The notes below the pieces were generated by a model. The model did no database searches. It had not been told where the DNA came from and worked only from the letters and a program-made list of their open reading frames with translations. Positions 33,142-45,754 of a DNA stretch of 64,000 nucleotides are shown one piece after another. The position numbers were made by a program, and so were the translations under genes. This stretch comes from Antrodiella citrinella (Eukaryota > Basidiomycota > Agaricomycetes > Polyporales > Steccherinaceae): NCBI GenBank assembly GCA_004802725.1, contig SGPM01000054.1:1-64000 (forward strand). The letters run 5' to 3'. Numbering within the stretch: the stretch's first letter is position 1; each line of letters begins with the position of its first letter.

Positions 33142-34555
33142 CTTCAAAGTGTTGTGGCGCAGAACATCTGCTGATGGCCCACCGGAGCTCAACGTGAACC
33201 AGCGGTGGATCAGGGAGAGCAAAATCGTTAGAACCTAGGGTATAGGAAGGCTGGTCAGTACGTTGTCGGGTCTGAGATGACCCCAAAGATACTCTGGACT
33301 CGTACTTATGTAGTCCGGACCATGGACGAGAATAGTGTATTCTTGATGCAAGCTACCTCGAGAATTACAGTAACTTCCCCTCCAAAGACACCGAACGTTG
33401 ATCCTTAGTGTCGCACCTGAAGTCTTGGGCCCGGGCGTGTTATGGGCAAGTATGATACAGCAGTGCGAATTTTGACTGTCAAGCCTCGGCAGTATAGACA
33501 CAACTCTCCGCCATCCATGACTTGTATGTGTACTATGTTTTGGTCGGATTGAATAAGAAACTGAAGACGAATCGGTCAACATACATATGGTCAAGTGCCA
33601 ACAGCCATCCTACCTCAGTACCTGTCACCAGATCACGTTTGATGCGAGGCCGAACATACCCCGATGAACGCATTTCTGGCCGCAATGGTTCGGACTGCAT
33701 GCTCGAAAATGACAGATCGAGTCTTGTAAGCTTGGGTACTTGAGCGGTGGTCACTAGCCGTCCAGTCTATGGTAGTAGCTGTATGATGCATTTGGAGCTG
33801 CGGCATGAGTAGTTGCCAGTGACACTGAAATCAGATCGACTCGTCAGAACTGGACACAGGACGGAAAGTGATATGCAAAGCAGCAAGACGAACATATGGC
33901 CTACAGACCTCTGGGAGCTCAATCTGCCTGAACGATTCGGAATCTGGAAAGCTGTTTCGACATGGCAAGGCTGTGCTCATTGACGAGGTTAACATCTGTG
34001 ATTTCAGTCATGGAAGTTGATACACATCCTTCAAACTTCAATTCCAACTTGATGGTCACTCACCAGATTCTCACCATCGTCCTCTGCAGATGGTAAGTAT
34101 GGCCCTTTGTCAGACTCGGCGACAAGTACCGTAGCTTATGTAATCATGCATTGTTCGCGGTTGTTGTACGGTGTACCCTGGAGGCTGGCATTGTTCCGGC
34201 ACAAGATATCGAAGCAACGCCCGTTCTAAATACGACGTATAAGAAGGCAACCTCTCACCCAGTAACTCCAGATTTCTCCAGACCGTTCAACTATCAGCAA
34301 GTCAAAACCCGGTGACCGAGGACACCCCGCACTTGGAAGGCGGAGATTTCCCAATTTGGAAGTGTCGGCCACAGTGGACAAATAGAGCCATACAAGGAAC
34401 CGGTCTCTTGGCAGTTGGTCGCCCGCTTAGCTGATCATCACAGACGACGACGAGCACGACCTCAAGCTCAACGAGCACGACCTCGCACACGACCCCAGAC
34501 TCTCTGCCGTTACACCTTACCTGCTTTCATTTCATCTCATTAGACCGACCGCATT
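33142..34555. promoter_or_regulatory. Divergent intergenic region, MFS to MUB1
   Basis: No coherent gene is seen in 1.4 kb; open frames are short and composition is unremarkable. Positions 34440-34490 repeat the word GACGAGCACGACCTC about three times. The last 60 bp are pyrimidine-rich and run into the MUB1 ATG. Confidence 0.35.
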
Positions 34556-37500
34556 ATGCGCGAGTCCAACTTTGCCTTCCCGGCCCAAAACCGGGCGTGT
34601 GTCTGTATTACCTCTCAACTCTACGATAGAAGAGGTATGTATTCAACTTTGTGTATTCCTTCCTTCATCGCTGACAGTGCTACGGTAGCCCTGGACACCA
34701 ATTCACCATTACCGCTGTTCAACTCGCTGACACATCTCTCCTACTTGACTTCAACATCTCCCCGCATCCGCGAAATCATGACCATGGATGGTGGCCTCGA
34801 ACGACTAGTTCGGATACTTCACGACTTCTGTATATGCCCGCCTCCTCCAGAGAACCCCGCACTCTTTTACGGACTGCAGCCACCGACTCTGTCACCGGCC
34901 AAAGTTGTTCCGACCCTCAACCCCAAGTCTTTCGACAAACATGCCGCCTACCGCTTTTCTCTCGCCTTCCAATGCGTCGTTAACATCGGTGTACGTGGAA
35001 GTGAACCTATACGAAGTCGTGTAGTACAGGCTGGGACGTTAGATGTCGTGGGTTGCATCCTTGAGGCGTGGTTGGCAGGGAAGGGCTTCGCAGTGGGACC
35101 TGGCGCTAGTGTCAGTGGACAGCCCAGGGAGACAAGGGAACAGAGGTTGGCCCGGAGACAAGCATTGAACGAGGCTCGTCAGCGAGATCAAGCTGCACAG
35201 TTGGCTAGGGCACTACAGCGACAGATAGCAGCGGACCGTATCAGGGCTGAACGTATCACGACCGTTCCTCAGGAGGTACGTTTATGACCTTATCCTGTCA
35301 GAACATAATGCTCTAACTTGGCTTGGCCCCTCAGGATGAGTCTATGGAAATCGAACAATCGGTAACGGAATCCCAGCAACCACCCTCGCGCGATACAGAT
35401 GACACGTCTGCCGAGACTTCATTGAATACCACACCTGTTGTATCGGGCACGCCCACAGGCACTGTCATGGTTCCTAGTAGAGATCGTAGTGGTACTATCA
35501 TCGCTCGTCCAGTATGGGATCAAGCGTCGACTGCAGGGCCCAGTACACTGACAGGCCACCATCGTCGGCCACACCGATCAAACACCGCTCGTCTGGCTGT
35601 TCCTCCGCCGAGTTCAGGAGGTGCCTCTACTGCAAATTCGACGGATACATCACGTCCGGATACAGAGACGGAAGACGATGGGGACGTTGAGATGGATCAG
35701 GACGATAGCGTGCGTGAGAGTGATGCTCCTTCTGTATCTGGAGCGTCCACACCGGAGCGACGGAATCCCTCTCCCGATCCCGCTGCTACTATCAGAGGTG
35801 TCGGTCGACGCCAGTCAAGACGAGCAGTAGGTATCGTCTCCGATACCGGTACACCGGATGCTGGTGGATCCCGCGACATGAATACGGATGCTCACATCAT
35901 CATCAACGATCAAGCAGTCGCGGTCGATGTCGATGGGGTTGGTGGCATCGAAGATGGTATTGTTCCACTAGAGGCCAACGACGACTTCGCTATGGGAGCT
36001 CCTCCCGGTGCTCCCGGTGCTATCGACGGACCTCCCGCTATGAACGTTGGAGATGGTCACGGCCCCACCGGTGAGAGAACCCCTCGGGCAGGTACTATCA
36101 ATCTTCCTGGTGGAATGACTCCGGGCCCGAATGCGGGTACGGCGAGGGTTCCAGGACATGCCGAGGGCACGCTTGGCGTCCCACCCACACGTGTTACTGC
36201 ACGCAACATGAACACCACACCCCAAGCTGGTGGCACGGGTCCCACGGGTATGCCTGTACCACCTCGACACCACCATCACCATCACCACCACGATTCGGAA
36301 TCCGGGCCTTACAGAGACGAAGATGTGCTTCTGGCTCTGCAACTGCTGGCGTATCTAAGCAAGTATCCTCATGTCAGACAGGCTTTCTACAAACCTCGGG
36401 TCACGTTCCACCCTGCCAGCGCTCAGCAATCCCCTAGCGAAGTTCGGTATGCTCCTGGTGCTAGACCCGCTGCAGCATCTTCGTCTACTAGTGTATTGGC
36501 AGCGTCTGGGTCCAGCCCAACGCAAGCCACCGTGACACCTAAGGAGCCGAATGCTTTTTTGAAGGCGCTTGCCACTGCTACAGGACGAGGGAAAGAAAAG
36601 GCAACTTCTCCTGCTTCAGATCTGTCTGCTAGTTCAAGCGCATCTACTGTCACTGGTGCACCAGCGGCTACGGCGCCTCGGATGACTAATGTCTTCTCTT
36701 TAGTAGAACGGTTCACGTTCCGACCAAGTTCTTCTGAAATTGACTCGCCGAACCCACCGCCAACGCTGCCACATGAGATTCAACATTGGGCTGGCGTCAT
36801 CATGCGGAATGCGTGTCGAAAAGACGATAGCAGAGGTGGTATCAGGCAATGTGCCAACAGTGCGTGGTCGTTCGCTCGTATCCTACTGCAGACTAATCTG
36901 TCGCTTTTCTCTTAGTGATGTGTGGTCGATGGGAGAGTTACCCCCGCGAGTTTGCAAAATGCCGTCGGTGCCGGAAAGCCAAGTATTGCGGCAAGGAATG
37001 CCAAAGTACGGCTTGGAGTGAGGGACATCGGTTCTGGTGTAGTGCGAAGGATCCAGAAGAGGACGACCACCATCATGCGACGGATGGTACGCGAGCGCGA
37101 GCAAACACCGCTACGAGCAGCGCTGCTATCGGGTCCACTGCTGCTATCGCAGGATCAGCGAACCGTGCAGAACGTCGAGCGGAACGAGAGAGGGAGCGGG
37201 AGCAGAGAGAAAGGCAAACGAGGACGAGAACGGAGGCGAGAATCCTGGAGCAGTTTGGGCTGGCTCGGAACGCGAACGGGAGTCCCGCTGCGAATAACGC
37301 AGGTACCGGAGCAGGTCATTCTCCAGGTGCGGTGATTCCGCCTCAGGGCGTCATTGGACGACCGAATCCCGCCACATTAGCTGCCACTACTGCTGCTGCC
37401 ACTGTGAACACAGCCGAACCACCGGCAGCCAGCTCGTTGAGCGGTTGGCCACCCTCCATTCTGACCGGGATGCGTCGACCGGGAAGACCTCGACCGGATG

Positions 37501-37829
37501 GCGCACCGAGCAACGCCACTGCAGTAACGACAGACGAGCCTTCGCGTGCGATCATTGACCGAGCGGTGCAATTCGTCGCGACGCGGCGACGCGGGACAAA
37601 CGATACGATCACACCTGCGATGGTCGCTGCCGCTGCGCTTAATCCGTCTTCCACGGCTGCGACGTCTATGGATGTGGATCTGCCTGCAGACGTCCGGCGC
37701 CATATCATGGGGATCTTGCATACGGGGCGGAGGACCGAGGAAAGGGCGGGGAGCTCGGCGGAGGCTAGTCCATCGAGCGAGATGGCTCAGGACTCGGACG
37801 AGGATGATGTGGATATGGTGCTTGAGTGA
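34556..37829 (+). CDS. MUB1: MUB1/SamB-type MYND zinc-finger protein
   Basis: Yeast Mub1 partners the E3 ligase Ubr2 and the E2 Rad6 in turnover of Rpn4; Aspergillus SamB affects polarity and septation. The ATG at 34556 opens MRESNFAFPAQNRACVCITS, spliced at about 34635 to ALDTNSPLPLFNSLTHLSYL and IREIMTMDGGLERLVRILHD, the conserved MUB1 N-terminus. A long disordered acidic and Ser/Thr-rich insert follows, with an eight-His run near 36270. The second conserved region is LLALQLLAYLSKYPHVRQAF and HEIQHWAGVIMRNACRKD. An intron at about 36860-36915 joins RQCAN to MMCGRWESYP, giving the MYND finger KCRRCRKAKYCGKECQSTAW with SEGHRFWC. The tail is Arg/Glu-rich coiled-coil then Ala/Thr-rich, ending in an acidic EDDVDMVLE. 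Ubiquitin-ligase adaptor function is inferred by homology. Confidence 0.9.
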
Positions 37830-38875
37830 TTCCTCGTTGTGTTTTTCTTCTCGTTTGGTCTTTGGCGTGGACGGTCATGCCCCTGGGCCTCCGCGCTTTT
37901 TCGAGCGGCACGTCGCACACTCCCTCATTCTACTCCCTTCATCTCAATCCACTCCGTCGGTCCGTGCGTTAGCATCCCCATCCTCGTCGTCCCGTTGCAG
38001 GACGCCTTCCTCTCGTTTGTGTCTAGTCCCACGTCTGTCTGTGTCACCTCAACAATCCCGGCATTCCTACTCTCCTCCCAGTGCAAGTAACCCCCTCAAT
38101 CATTTATCCACATCCAATCCAAGCATCAATTCTAGTCTGTTATCTCGTCCGGGTAACCCACTCTCATTTCTGGTCCTCTGTCCCTATCCCTCCCGCTCGG
38201 TCTCCCTCTTACTTAACCCGGAACATTAAGCACGCCCCGCCTCGCACCTACCAACGTTACCCCAAACAACCAACCTTCCCTTCCTTTATCATATATCGCC
38301 CTCATCTCTTCACATAGGTACATACATACTCCTCCCTTTCCCTGTTCTCAGCTCTACCTTTTTTACTCTTCTTTTTTTTGACTCTTTTTTGTGTTTCGGT
38401 TGACAGGTATTTCTCGTTTTTTTCCCGTCTGTTCACATGTTCCCCCTCTGTCCCCTGCAGAATTGTTTGTAGCTACACAATGGTATTCTCGTCTTAACAC
38501 TCTGGTTCGTCCGTCGGTGGTCGTCTTAGAACACATGCTTGCTGCCATCGATATCCACATGAGATGACATCGGGCTCACTCGTTAACACAGGTGGAAGAG
38601 CTGTTGCTCCAGGTACAACAGGCCGAATATACTGTACTATCATACGTACATGAATGCATAGTATTAGCCTTAAGATGGATAACGGGTAATCGTACTGTAC
38701 AGAAAGGCTTGAGAAAGCAGAAATTTGAGCAAACAACACTGTTCGTTTTTCCGAATTAATTCCACAATGAACAATGACCGTGAGCTATGAAACAAAGGAA
38801 GAAGAAATAGTATGCATCGATAGGCAGCTGAGCAAAGTCACGTACAAACAACAGAAGAACCGCAGCTCAAGACTC
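37830..38875. other. Convergent 3' region of MUB1 and SLM1-like gene
   Basis: This is a 1 kb spacer between convergent stops. It is T/C-rich on the plus strand from 37830 to about 38460, then A/T-richer. No gene or RNA is recognised; long 3' untranslated regions are the likely content. Confidence 0.4.
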
Positions 38876-40929
38876 TTACAACTGCTCCGTGAACCTCGAC
38901 TCGCCGGGACCTGCGCTTCCACCCCTCTGCGACCCTCCGTGCGCCGAACCTCCCTGCACGGAACCTTCGAGCACAGATCCGCCGCCGTCATTTACGCCAA
39001 TGTCCGACTCGTTGGCGATGTCGTCCTGGTCGACGTGCGGCTCTCTGCCCTCAGGTGCTTTCTCCTGTCGACGGATGCTTGGTTTGCGGCCCATGTCGCC
39101 GTTTCCGTTTCCGTTGCCATTGCCGTAGGCTTTCTTATCAGCCTACACATGTCAGCAAAAAAAGACGGGGGTAGGAAAGTCATGTTAGAGAGAAGGTAAG
39201 GGGGACGAGGTTAATATCTACGCACATAATCAGGTCCGTTCGCATGCTGATACTCTGGTGGTTCCATCTCCTGTCCATCTCTCGCCTCCGCATACATGTC
39301 CTCATCCTCATCGTCCCTTTCCTCCTCCACACTGCTCCCCTCACCATCCTCTCCCTCGGTCTCGCCCTCGTCCTCGCTTGTGTACCCAGCCGCGCGCACC
39401 GCAGCAGCCACAGGCCCACTCCGCTCCATGCTCTCGCTCGCCACAAGGTACCGCGCGCACAGCATGCGTATATCGTTCCACCACTCCATCATATCATCGT
39501 GCGAGCGGCTGCGGAACGCCCACGCGTGCCCACCGCTCGTCTTATTCGAGCTGTTCCCGCCGCCGCCGATCAAAGCCCGGAACGACCCCGTCTTCGTGCT
39601 GCCCGTCCCATCCTTCCGGCCTTCAATGTGGAACTTGTGGCTGCGCGCGCTCGGGGAGCTTGGGGGTCCGAGGGTGCACATGGGGAGGAAGAGACTGAAC
39701 AGGGGCTTGTCTGCAATGGCCGGGTCGCTCGACGCGTACTCGTGCAAGAATCCAGCGGGTGTCAGGACGTAGAACGCCTCTTTGTATGTCCGGGTATACC
39801 GTTTCTTGCGCTCTATGAGCCCAGTGTGTACGGGAAGGACAGAAGGGTCTTCCTTGGATGGGTAGTTGATGTTGACAGGATCGCGGAGCGGCGTCTCGGG
39901 GTCGACGAGATGGTCTTCGCGCGCTGCGAACGCAATCCACTCACGGTCGGGAGCCAAAGCGGCCATGACGCGCTCCAAGCTTCCCCAAGTGTCACGAATG
40001 CTTCCATCCATTCTTGAACGCCATTCAGCGTATGTTGCCCAAGAGCTCTGCAGAGCCTGGATGAGCGAGCTCTCAAACATGGCCGAGGAAGACTGGGTGA
40101 GGAGAAGCGATTTCTGGAGGGCGTTTTCGGTGTGTACTTGTTTGACAAGCTGGCGGGCAACGACCTGGTTGGCGACGTATGGATCGGTCTTGGGCGTGAT
40201 ACCCATCGGTGTGTTTTTGAAGACCGAGATATTGGTACCAAGGTCACCGATGAGTCTTGCGGAGAGTTCGCGCTCTTTGGCAACGCTTGTAGCCAGTTTG
40301 CCAGTATCATTTTGGATGTTCTGGCAACTACGTAAGCTATTTGGCCGGAAAGCAAGGGCTACAACAGACGCACCTTGATATGAGCCTTGATCTCTACTCG
40401 TAGCTTCTGCAGATGTTGCACGATGGATCCTTCAATGGTACGACCAAGATTGGCATGCTGGTCGGCGATTGCGCGAGTCTTGTCGCGTATTTGGTAGTAT
40501 ACGTCCTGCAGATAGGGTCAGTAACAGAATCGAGAGGAATTGGAGTGTGTGTATGCGGGTCGAATCAAGACAGGCAGAGCGAAAAACCCAGCAAAAAATT
40601 GCAATCGAACGTACCTGGAGACCTCCCTCGCCTAGAAATTGGTTCCCGGAACGGAAAGGGACCTGAATGACTGCGCCGAGCTTGGTCATTTCACGAGCAA
40701 CATTGTTCTCGATGTCTGCGATGCCCTCAAAATAGGATATGAGTTGTTTGACGATGACCTTCCATGCGACGAAACGCTCGATGAGGATGTCAGAGGGGCG
40801 GAGGTCCTGAGGGGCGATGTTCTTCTTGATGAGGGACTGGGAGCGGGAGACGGAGGAGCCATGCCTGCTGGATGCGCGAGACAGCGAGGTCGCGCGGGAG
40901 ATGGAGACGCCGTCGTCGTGTCTGGACAT
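38876..40929 (-). CDS. SLM1/SLM2-like PH-domain protein (TORC2 effector)
   Basis: Slm1 and Slm2 are plasma-membrane, phosphoinositide-binding proteins with an F-BAR-like region and a PH domain; they carry TORC2 and calcineurin signals and associate with eisosomes. The ATG at 40927-40929 opens a Ser/Arg-rich leader, then IAPQDLRPSDILIERFVAWK and ISYFEGIADIENNVAREMTK. The next exons give YYQIRDKTRAIADQHANLGR and IQNDTGKLATSVAKERELSA, a helical BAR-like region. The PH-like part includes VLPVHTGLIERKKRYTRTYK and EAFYVLTPAGFLHEYASSDP, and ends around WAFRSRSHDDMMEWWNDIRM. An acidic segment follows. A final intron (about 39145-39224) leads to ADKKAYGNGNGNGNGDMGRK and RKPSIRRQEK, ending at 38876. 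It shares a 171 bp divergent promoter with the DUF89 gene. Confidence 0.88.
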
Positions 40930-41100
40930 GGTGGTGGTCGGGGATGAAGAGGAAGAGGGGAGTCGTGAACGCGGGACGGGGTATTTGTAGTTTCAAGGTG
41001 AGGGGGAGCTGCTTCAAAGTCCGTTGACGTCACTACGATTACTAGACGCCCGGCTACATGTTGCTACCCCTCATCAAGCGCCGGGAAGTAGCTACCAGCC
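40930..41100. promoter_or_regulatory. Compact bidirectional promoter, SLM1-like / ARMT1-like
   Basis: Only 171 bp separate the two divergent ATGs, so core promoters and leaders of both genes must share this interval. No TATA box is clear. Confidence 0.6.
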
Positions 41101-43331
41101 ATGTTCACTGCACCGTATCCTCCGTACGATCCTACAGATGTAAACGGGTTCGTTTGTCTCGAAAGTATACCATCGTCGTTTGATTTCCGCTAATTGTTCG
41201 TCAGATTCAAGTGCGTGTACCATGATCCTCCAGATATCCGACTTCCACAGCTGAACACGCCCCAGCTACGAGACCGTCGTCAAACGGTGGCCCACCATCC
41301 TCACAGGCATCATAGACACCGTCTACCGTGTCGATCATGACGCCGGCATGGGCATCGACTCAGGTTCCGACAGCGGAAAAGCTGCAGAGGCCAAGATCGC
41401 AGAGGGCAAGGGAATCATCGAGCAGATCGGCAAGCTCAAGTATGAGATGGCCAGAGATCGCCCTTTGGAGTGAGATCCCATACATATACAGTACTTCGGC
41501 GTGTCATGTCGTTCTTACCGTGTCTCAGGCCTCTTTCCACCGACGGCGAAGCGTTGACGGACGAGTACAACACCGAGCTTGCCCGTCTCGCCACGGAGAA
41601 CAAACATACGTGGTTCACTGCGCCGTGGCTCTTCGCTGAGTGCGTCCTAGCATAGCCATCCCTCAGAGTCGGTCTGACTCATTGCCTATTCTCAGATGTT
41701 ACCTGTCAGCAAATTGATTTTTCTGTCAGACGCGTGCTAACAGTTTGCGTGTAGCTACCGATTACTGCGCTCATACTTTACGCAGACGAAACATTGGAAA
41801 ACCTTTGACCCTTTCTTCACCCAGAAGGAAGATACGTTCCGGTCAAGCGGTACCGCTATCTACCGTAAGTCCACACCTTGCAATCGACATTCGTCCTATC
41901 TCACATGCGCGTTTTAGAACTGGCCAAGATCATGCACGACCTAGAAGAAGAAAAGGCCGAGCTTATCGCAGACCCAGATAAACTTCTCGTCATCTTACGA
42001 GAGATGATCCAGATGTGTCTCTGGGGAAACGCGACTGTGAGCTCTGCGCCCCACTTCCGTTCCCAATCACACTCTAACTCACTGTCGTAGGATCTTTCTT
42101 TACTCACCAACATGTCCCAAGAAGACATCGCGAACCTACAATCTGTCGGCCGGGACGCACAGGCCGCGAGGAAGGAGTACATCCTCAAAGACGACCAAGA
42201 GGCGGTTTGGCAGCACCTGAAGACGCTGCAGGGCAAGGACGCCCAGATCGATTTTGTATTAGACAACGGTGTGTGCCTCTCGTNATATTAATACTTTTTG
42301 TGTTAAAGCTGATTTGTACTGAATGTAGCTGGCTTCGAAGTACGTCTGAGAACGGGTCTCGGGGATCTGAAGAAGCTCATACACACGCTTAATCTCTACA
42401 GCTCTTCACCGACTTCGTATTCGCCGACTTCATCGTCACATACACACCTTACGCATCCCGCGTCGTCTTNCAGTACGTTCCTCCCCCTCCCATCCCTTTC
42501 CTTAACACTGACCCACTTGACGCAGCCCGAAACTCATCCCATGGTTCGTCTCCGACGTGACCCCCACCGACTTCCGGACCACGATACCCAACCTCCTCTC
42601 CTCCTCCTTCTTCCCCGTCGAAGAGAACGCCAGTTCTCAGCGAACAGAGGAGCACGCGTACTTGGAGAGTATGGTCCAGCGGTGGCAGGGGTACGTCAAC
42701 GACGGTGTGTTCGGGCTGAGCGTGCCGCTGGAGACGGAGTTGGGTGCGGACAATGTCAAGGTGAGCGAGCAAACGAGCACTTTTGAGGGAGGGTAGTTGA
42801 GAGTTGGACAGGCGAATTTCTGGACGGGCCCGTGGCCGTATTGGGATCTCAAAGAACGCGCACCTGAAGTGTTCGAGGGGCTGAAGGAGAGCGGGTTAGT
42901 GATCTTCAAGGGAGACCTGAAGTACGTCCTTTATCATGTTCATTCCTAGAAACAACATCCTGAGATGTTGTGGCTTCATATAGTTACCGCAAGTGAGTAG
43001 CGATCCATGTTTCACTTCCATTATCGCCTTGCTTAATCGCCTATCAGGTTGACAGGCGACGTCGCCTGGCCCGTCTCCACACCCTTCGAGACCGCGATTG
43101 GTGCGTCCTCTTTTTATTTCTTCACCACGCCTACACAACCCTCATCTATATTCTTTTCTTTTTTCCGCAGGCACGCTTGCCGGGTCCGTCCCCATCCTGA
43201 GCCTGCGCACGAACAAAGCCGACGTTGTAGTCGGCGTGCCGCAGGACGTCGCCGACGCGCTGGACGCGAAAGATCCGAAGTGGCGGGTGGCTGGGCGGTA
43301 TGCGTTGGTGTCGTTTTGCCCGAAGGTGTGA
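41101..43331 (+). CDS. Damage-control phosphatase, ARMT1/DUF89 family
   Basis: Members of this family (yeast YMR027W, human ARMT1) are metal-dependent phosphatases acting on sugar phosphates such as fructose-1-phosphate. The ATG at 41101 gives MFTAPYPPYDPTDVNG. The frame then needs a microexon (41205-41210) before YETVVKRWPTILTGIIDTVY. Later exons read NKHTWFTAPWLFAECYLYRL, WGNATDLSLLTNMSQEDIA, the metal-site motif [75 protein letters not shown] and LRTNKADVVVGVPQDVADAL, ending SFCPKV at 43331. All signature motifs are present. At least nine short introns are needed. Single ambiguous bases lie at 42284 and 42470. A decayed copy of its 3' end lies at 44865-45040. Confidence 0.92.
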
Positions 43332-43725
43332 GGGCCGTATGGTAGATCTATGTGGTTGGGTAAGGATGAAGTACAGATAGATGTGGGTGTATGTTCGTAT
43401 ATGTGTAGAATACAGCCGTTTGCATAGCGATGTGCGGGTCGACATCTGTAGACACGTTTGGAGATTGCGGTGTCCTGGCACCTACAATTTCGGCCCGCCA
43501 CACAACGCTACGTTCACACTACCTGCCGCCCTGACCGTCAACCTAGCAGGTGACAGTCGCACTTGTCTTTGAGATGCCATAAAACAGCTGAAGAGAAGCA
43601 ACTCATTGATTTCGTATGCAAATGGCTGTAGTTCGTGAAGAAGGGAATTCATGACTAGGATTCGTCGTTTCGACAAGTGAATATAATGTTGAGCCGTACG
43701 AGGGCTATGTGGTCCGAGTCGCCTC
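43332..43725. other. Convergent spacer between ARMT1-like gene and kinase relic
   Basis: This is the 3' flank of the phosphatase gene. No gene is recognised. GTATGT and ATGTGT words near 43380-43410 are simple sequence. Confidence 0.35.
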
Positions 43726-44850
43726 TCACTGTTCCCTCCACTCTGCACCTCTCGATACCCTCTCCCGTGACTCGACCCATAATTCCAATACGCGAATGAG
43801 AGGACGGATAAATTGTCTCTTGATATTTTCGAGCTCCTCCATTTCTTTACGCCCTACGTCAACCTCGAGAGTCGACTTGCAATACATCTGGTACTGTTCG
43901 AAAACCGCGTGCGAGTCTAATAGGCGAAGAATCTCCAGGATGATCAAGGCAGCTTTCTTGAAAAGCGCCAGCATACCTCGACGTGAGGCTTCGGTTTCCG
44001 AGATTGCGTATTGATCCCGAATCATGTTCTTCAGTACATGCAACCTCTTCAGGTGGACAAGAACTGTCATCCAGGTCGCCATGTCTTCTTCTCCTGGGAG
44101 TTCCAGTGCGCCAGCTAAGAACTTCGTAGCATCGTCCACGAGTCCGACGTCATCCGATGCATCAGACAGATGTTCACGGATGACCACCGACACCCAAATC
44201 AGTAGTTTCTGAGAAGTGGTGTCTGTAACGTCATCGATGTCGGGAAACTTGTTATCCGCCAATGTGTTCCATAACGACGAGGTCAAGTGTACGGCTTCTA
44301 AGATGATCGGTATCATCCCCTCTGATTCCATATCGGAGAGGTTGTCAATGTCACGATCCGGATTTAGCAGAGGCAGCATCGGGAAGAACTTCCAAATAAG
44401 TGCCTTGTAATCGAGAAGGAACTCGGCGATGTATGTTTCTTCAACCAGCCACGTAGGAGTGAAGTATGTATGCTTCACCTGGCATGCAGATTGATCTGGT
44501 TTGCCAAAATCAGCTTGGCGCGCGGCGGTGGAAGCCTCAGGGTTCTGAGAAGCATGAACGGCGGAAGCTATGTGTTCAGAATCATGAATAGCTGCCGCCG
44601 CCATCTTTTGGGCCAGCAGGTCAGGGGATACACCGCGCACGAATGTTCCCAGTCTGATCACGACTTCGCTGGAACGGGGACGATCTTTCGAGTACTGCGC
44701 CCAGCAAGCCTCCTGCAAAAACTATACCCCGTCGGACATGAGGGAGGGTCTTGGAGGCCTCGAACCTCTGACGTATCGATGCGCGGCCATGAGGTCTTTT
44801 TCAAGCTCGGGAAATGGAACTGCTCCGGAATAAACTTCGAAACAATCGTA
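43726..44850 (-). pseudogene. Truncated kinase relic, copy 2 (C-terminal part only)
   Basis: Related to the C-terminal half of the kinase at 26.6-29.0 kb. Homology begins at the equivalent of an intron end (…CGAAG then FYSGAVPFPELE, about 44840) and continues through PPRPSLMSDGV, then a TAG where the intact gene has Trp, then EACWAQYSKDRPRSSEVVIR. From 44718 the frame is open for 330 residues to 43726 (VHLTSSLWNTLADNKFPDI, MTVLVHLKRLHVLKNMIRDQ, IRPLIRVLELWVESRERVS). The catalytic loop, DFG and Gly loop are absent. About 60 residues, including the CLCGEDH region, are also deleted. It cannot be a kinase; the remaining open frame might still be translated from 44718. Confidence 0.8.
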
Positions 44851-44864
44851 TCTTCCTCGCCGGC

Positions 44865-45040
44865 TCAGTCCCTTTGCACAAGAACGATGCCGATGCCGTG
44901 GTTCAACTTGACCGTGCAGCAGGACGTTGCCGACTCGGACACTGGTCGCGAAGGACGCGAAGGGGAGGGTACAAGGTGTAATGGACGGTATGCGTCGGTG
45001 TCGTGTGTGTCGTGTGTGCGGAGATGAAATGGTAGATTAT
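44865..45040 (+). pseudogene. Decayed duplicate of the ARMT1-like 3' end
   Basis: Positions about 44870-45020 match the last exon of the phosphatase gene (about 43195-43320) at the nucleotide level: CCTTTGCACAAGAACGATGC aligns with the segment encoding LRTNKADVV, followed by GCAGGACGTTGCCGAC and GGTATGCGTCGGTGTCG. The reading frame is broken. It abuts the 5' break of kinase relic 2, so one rearrangement probably made both. Confidence 0.65.
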
Positions 45041-45072
45041 AGATTAGATTTTGGAATGTGTGTGTAGATAGC

Positions 45073-45167
45073 GTAAGGTAGGCGCAGGTCAGATCCAACC
45101 ACTATGTGATGTTACGCTGATCGGATCAGAAAACGCACGTGATGCAGAATATACAGCGTTTGGCAGG
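45073..45167 (+). repeat. Left terminal inverted repeat
   Basis: It begins GTAAGGTAGGCGCAGGTCAG and pairs with 45755-45849. At four of the five mismatches this arm has CpG where the right arm has TpG or CpA. Confidence 0.9.
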
Positions 45168-45754
45168 ACATTACGAATGTGAGAGGAGCAGTGACATTTG
45201 CGATAAGTGTGATTCCTGTGTGAAGGATAATGAATGAAAAAACGTAGAAACAAATAAAGGGAGTTCAGCAGCCTCAGTAACAGCTCCATGGCCCAATAAG
45301 TTCACACTCAAGTCTGCAGGTCTAGCACTGGAAGTGGGTAGACTGGGTAACAGTTGAACCAAGTTGCTCGATCTGGACATGGTGGTTACATCTCGTTTGT
45401 GCTTTCCTAGCTGACTCAGACCGTCGCGCTCCATGGCACAAGACACTGACATTCATCGTTGGTGGTCAAGTTGGTAGTTGTTTAATGTTCAATATTGAAT
45501 ACTCAGCCTGTCGTGACTCATACTGAACGTGCCAGCTACAACTTGAATGCAAATTGTGTTTTACTGTTTACGTTGCTGGGAGTGTATGCCTTGCCAGTGC
45601 GTCCTCTTACATAGAGTCGCTGCCCATTGTATTGTGATTCAGATCATGCATTAATATTGCAAGTCAACTCACCTATAATGAAGATGCTACAGTATGTTAA
45701 CATTTTCACATATTACGCACACGTCGTTAGCCTTCTTGTGTCGCCGGTTTCCTT

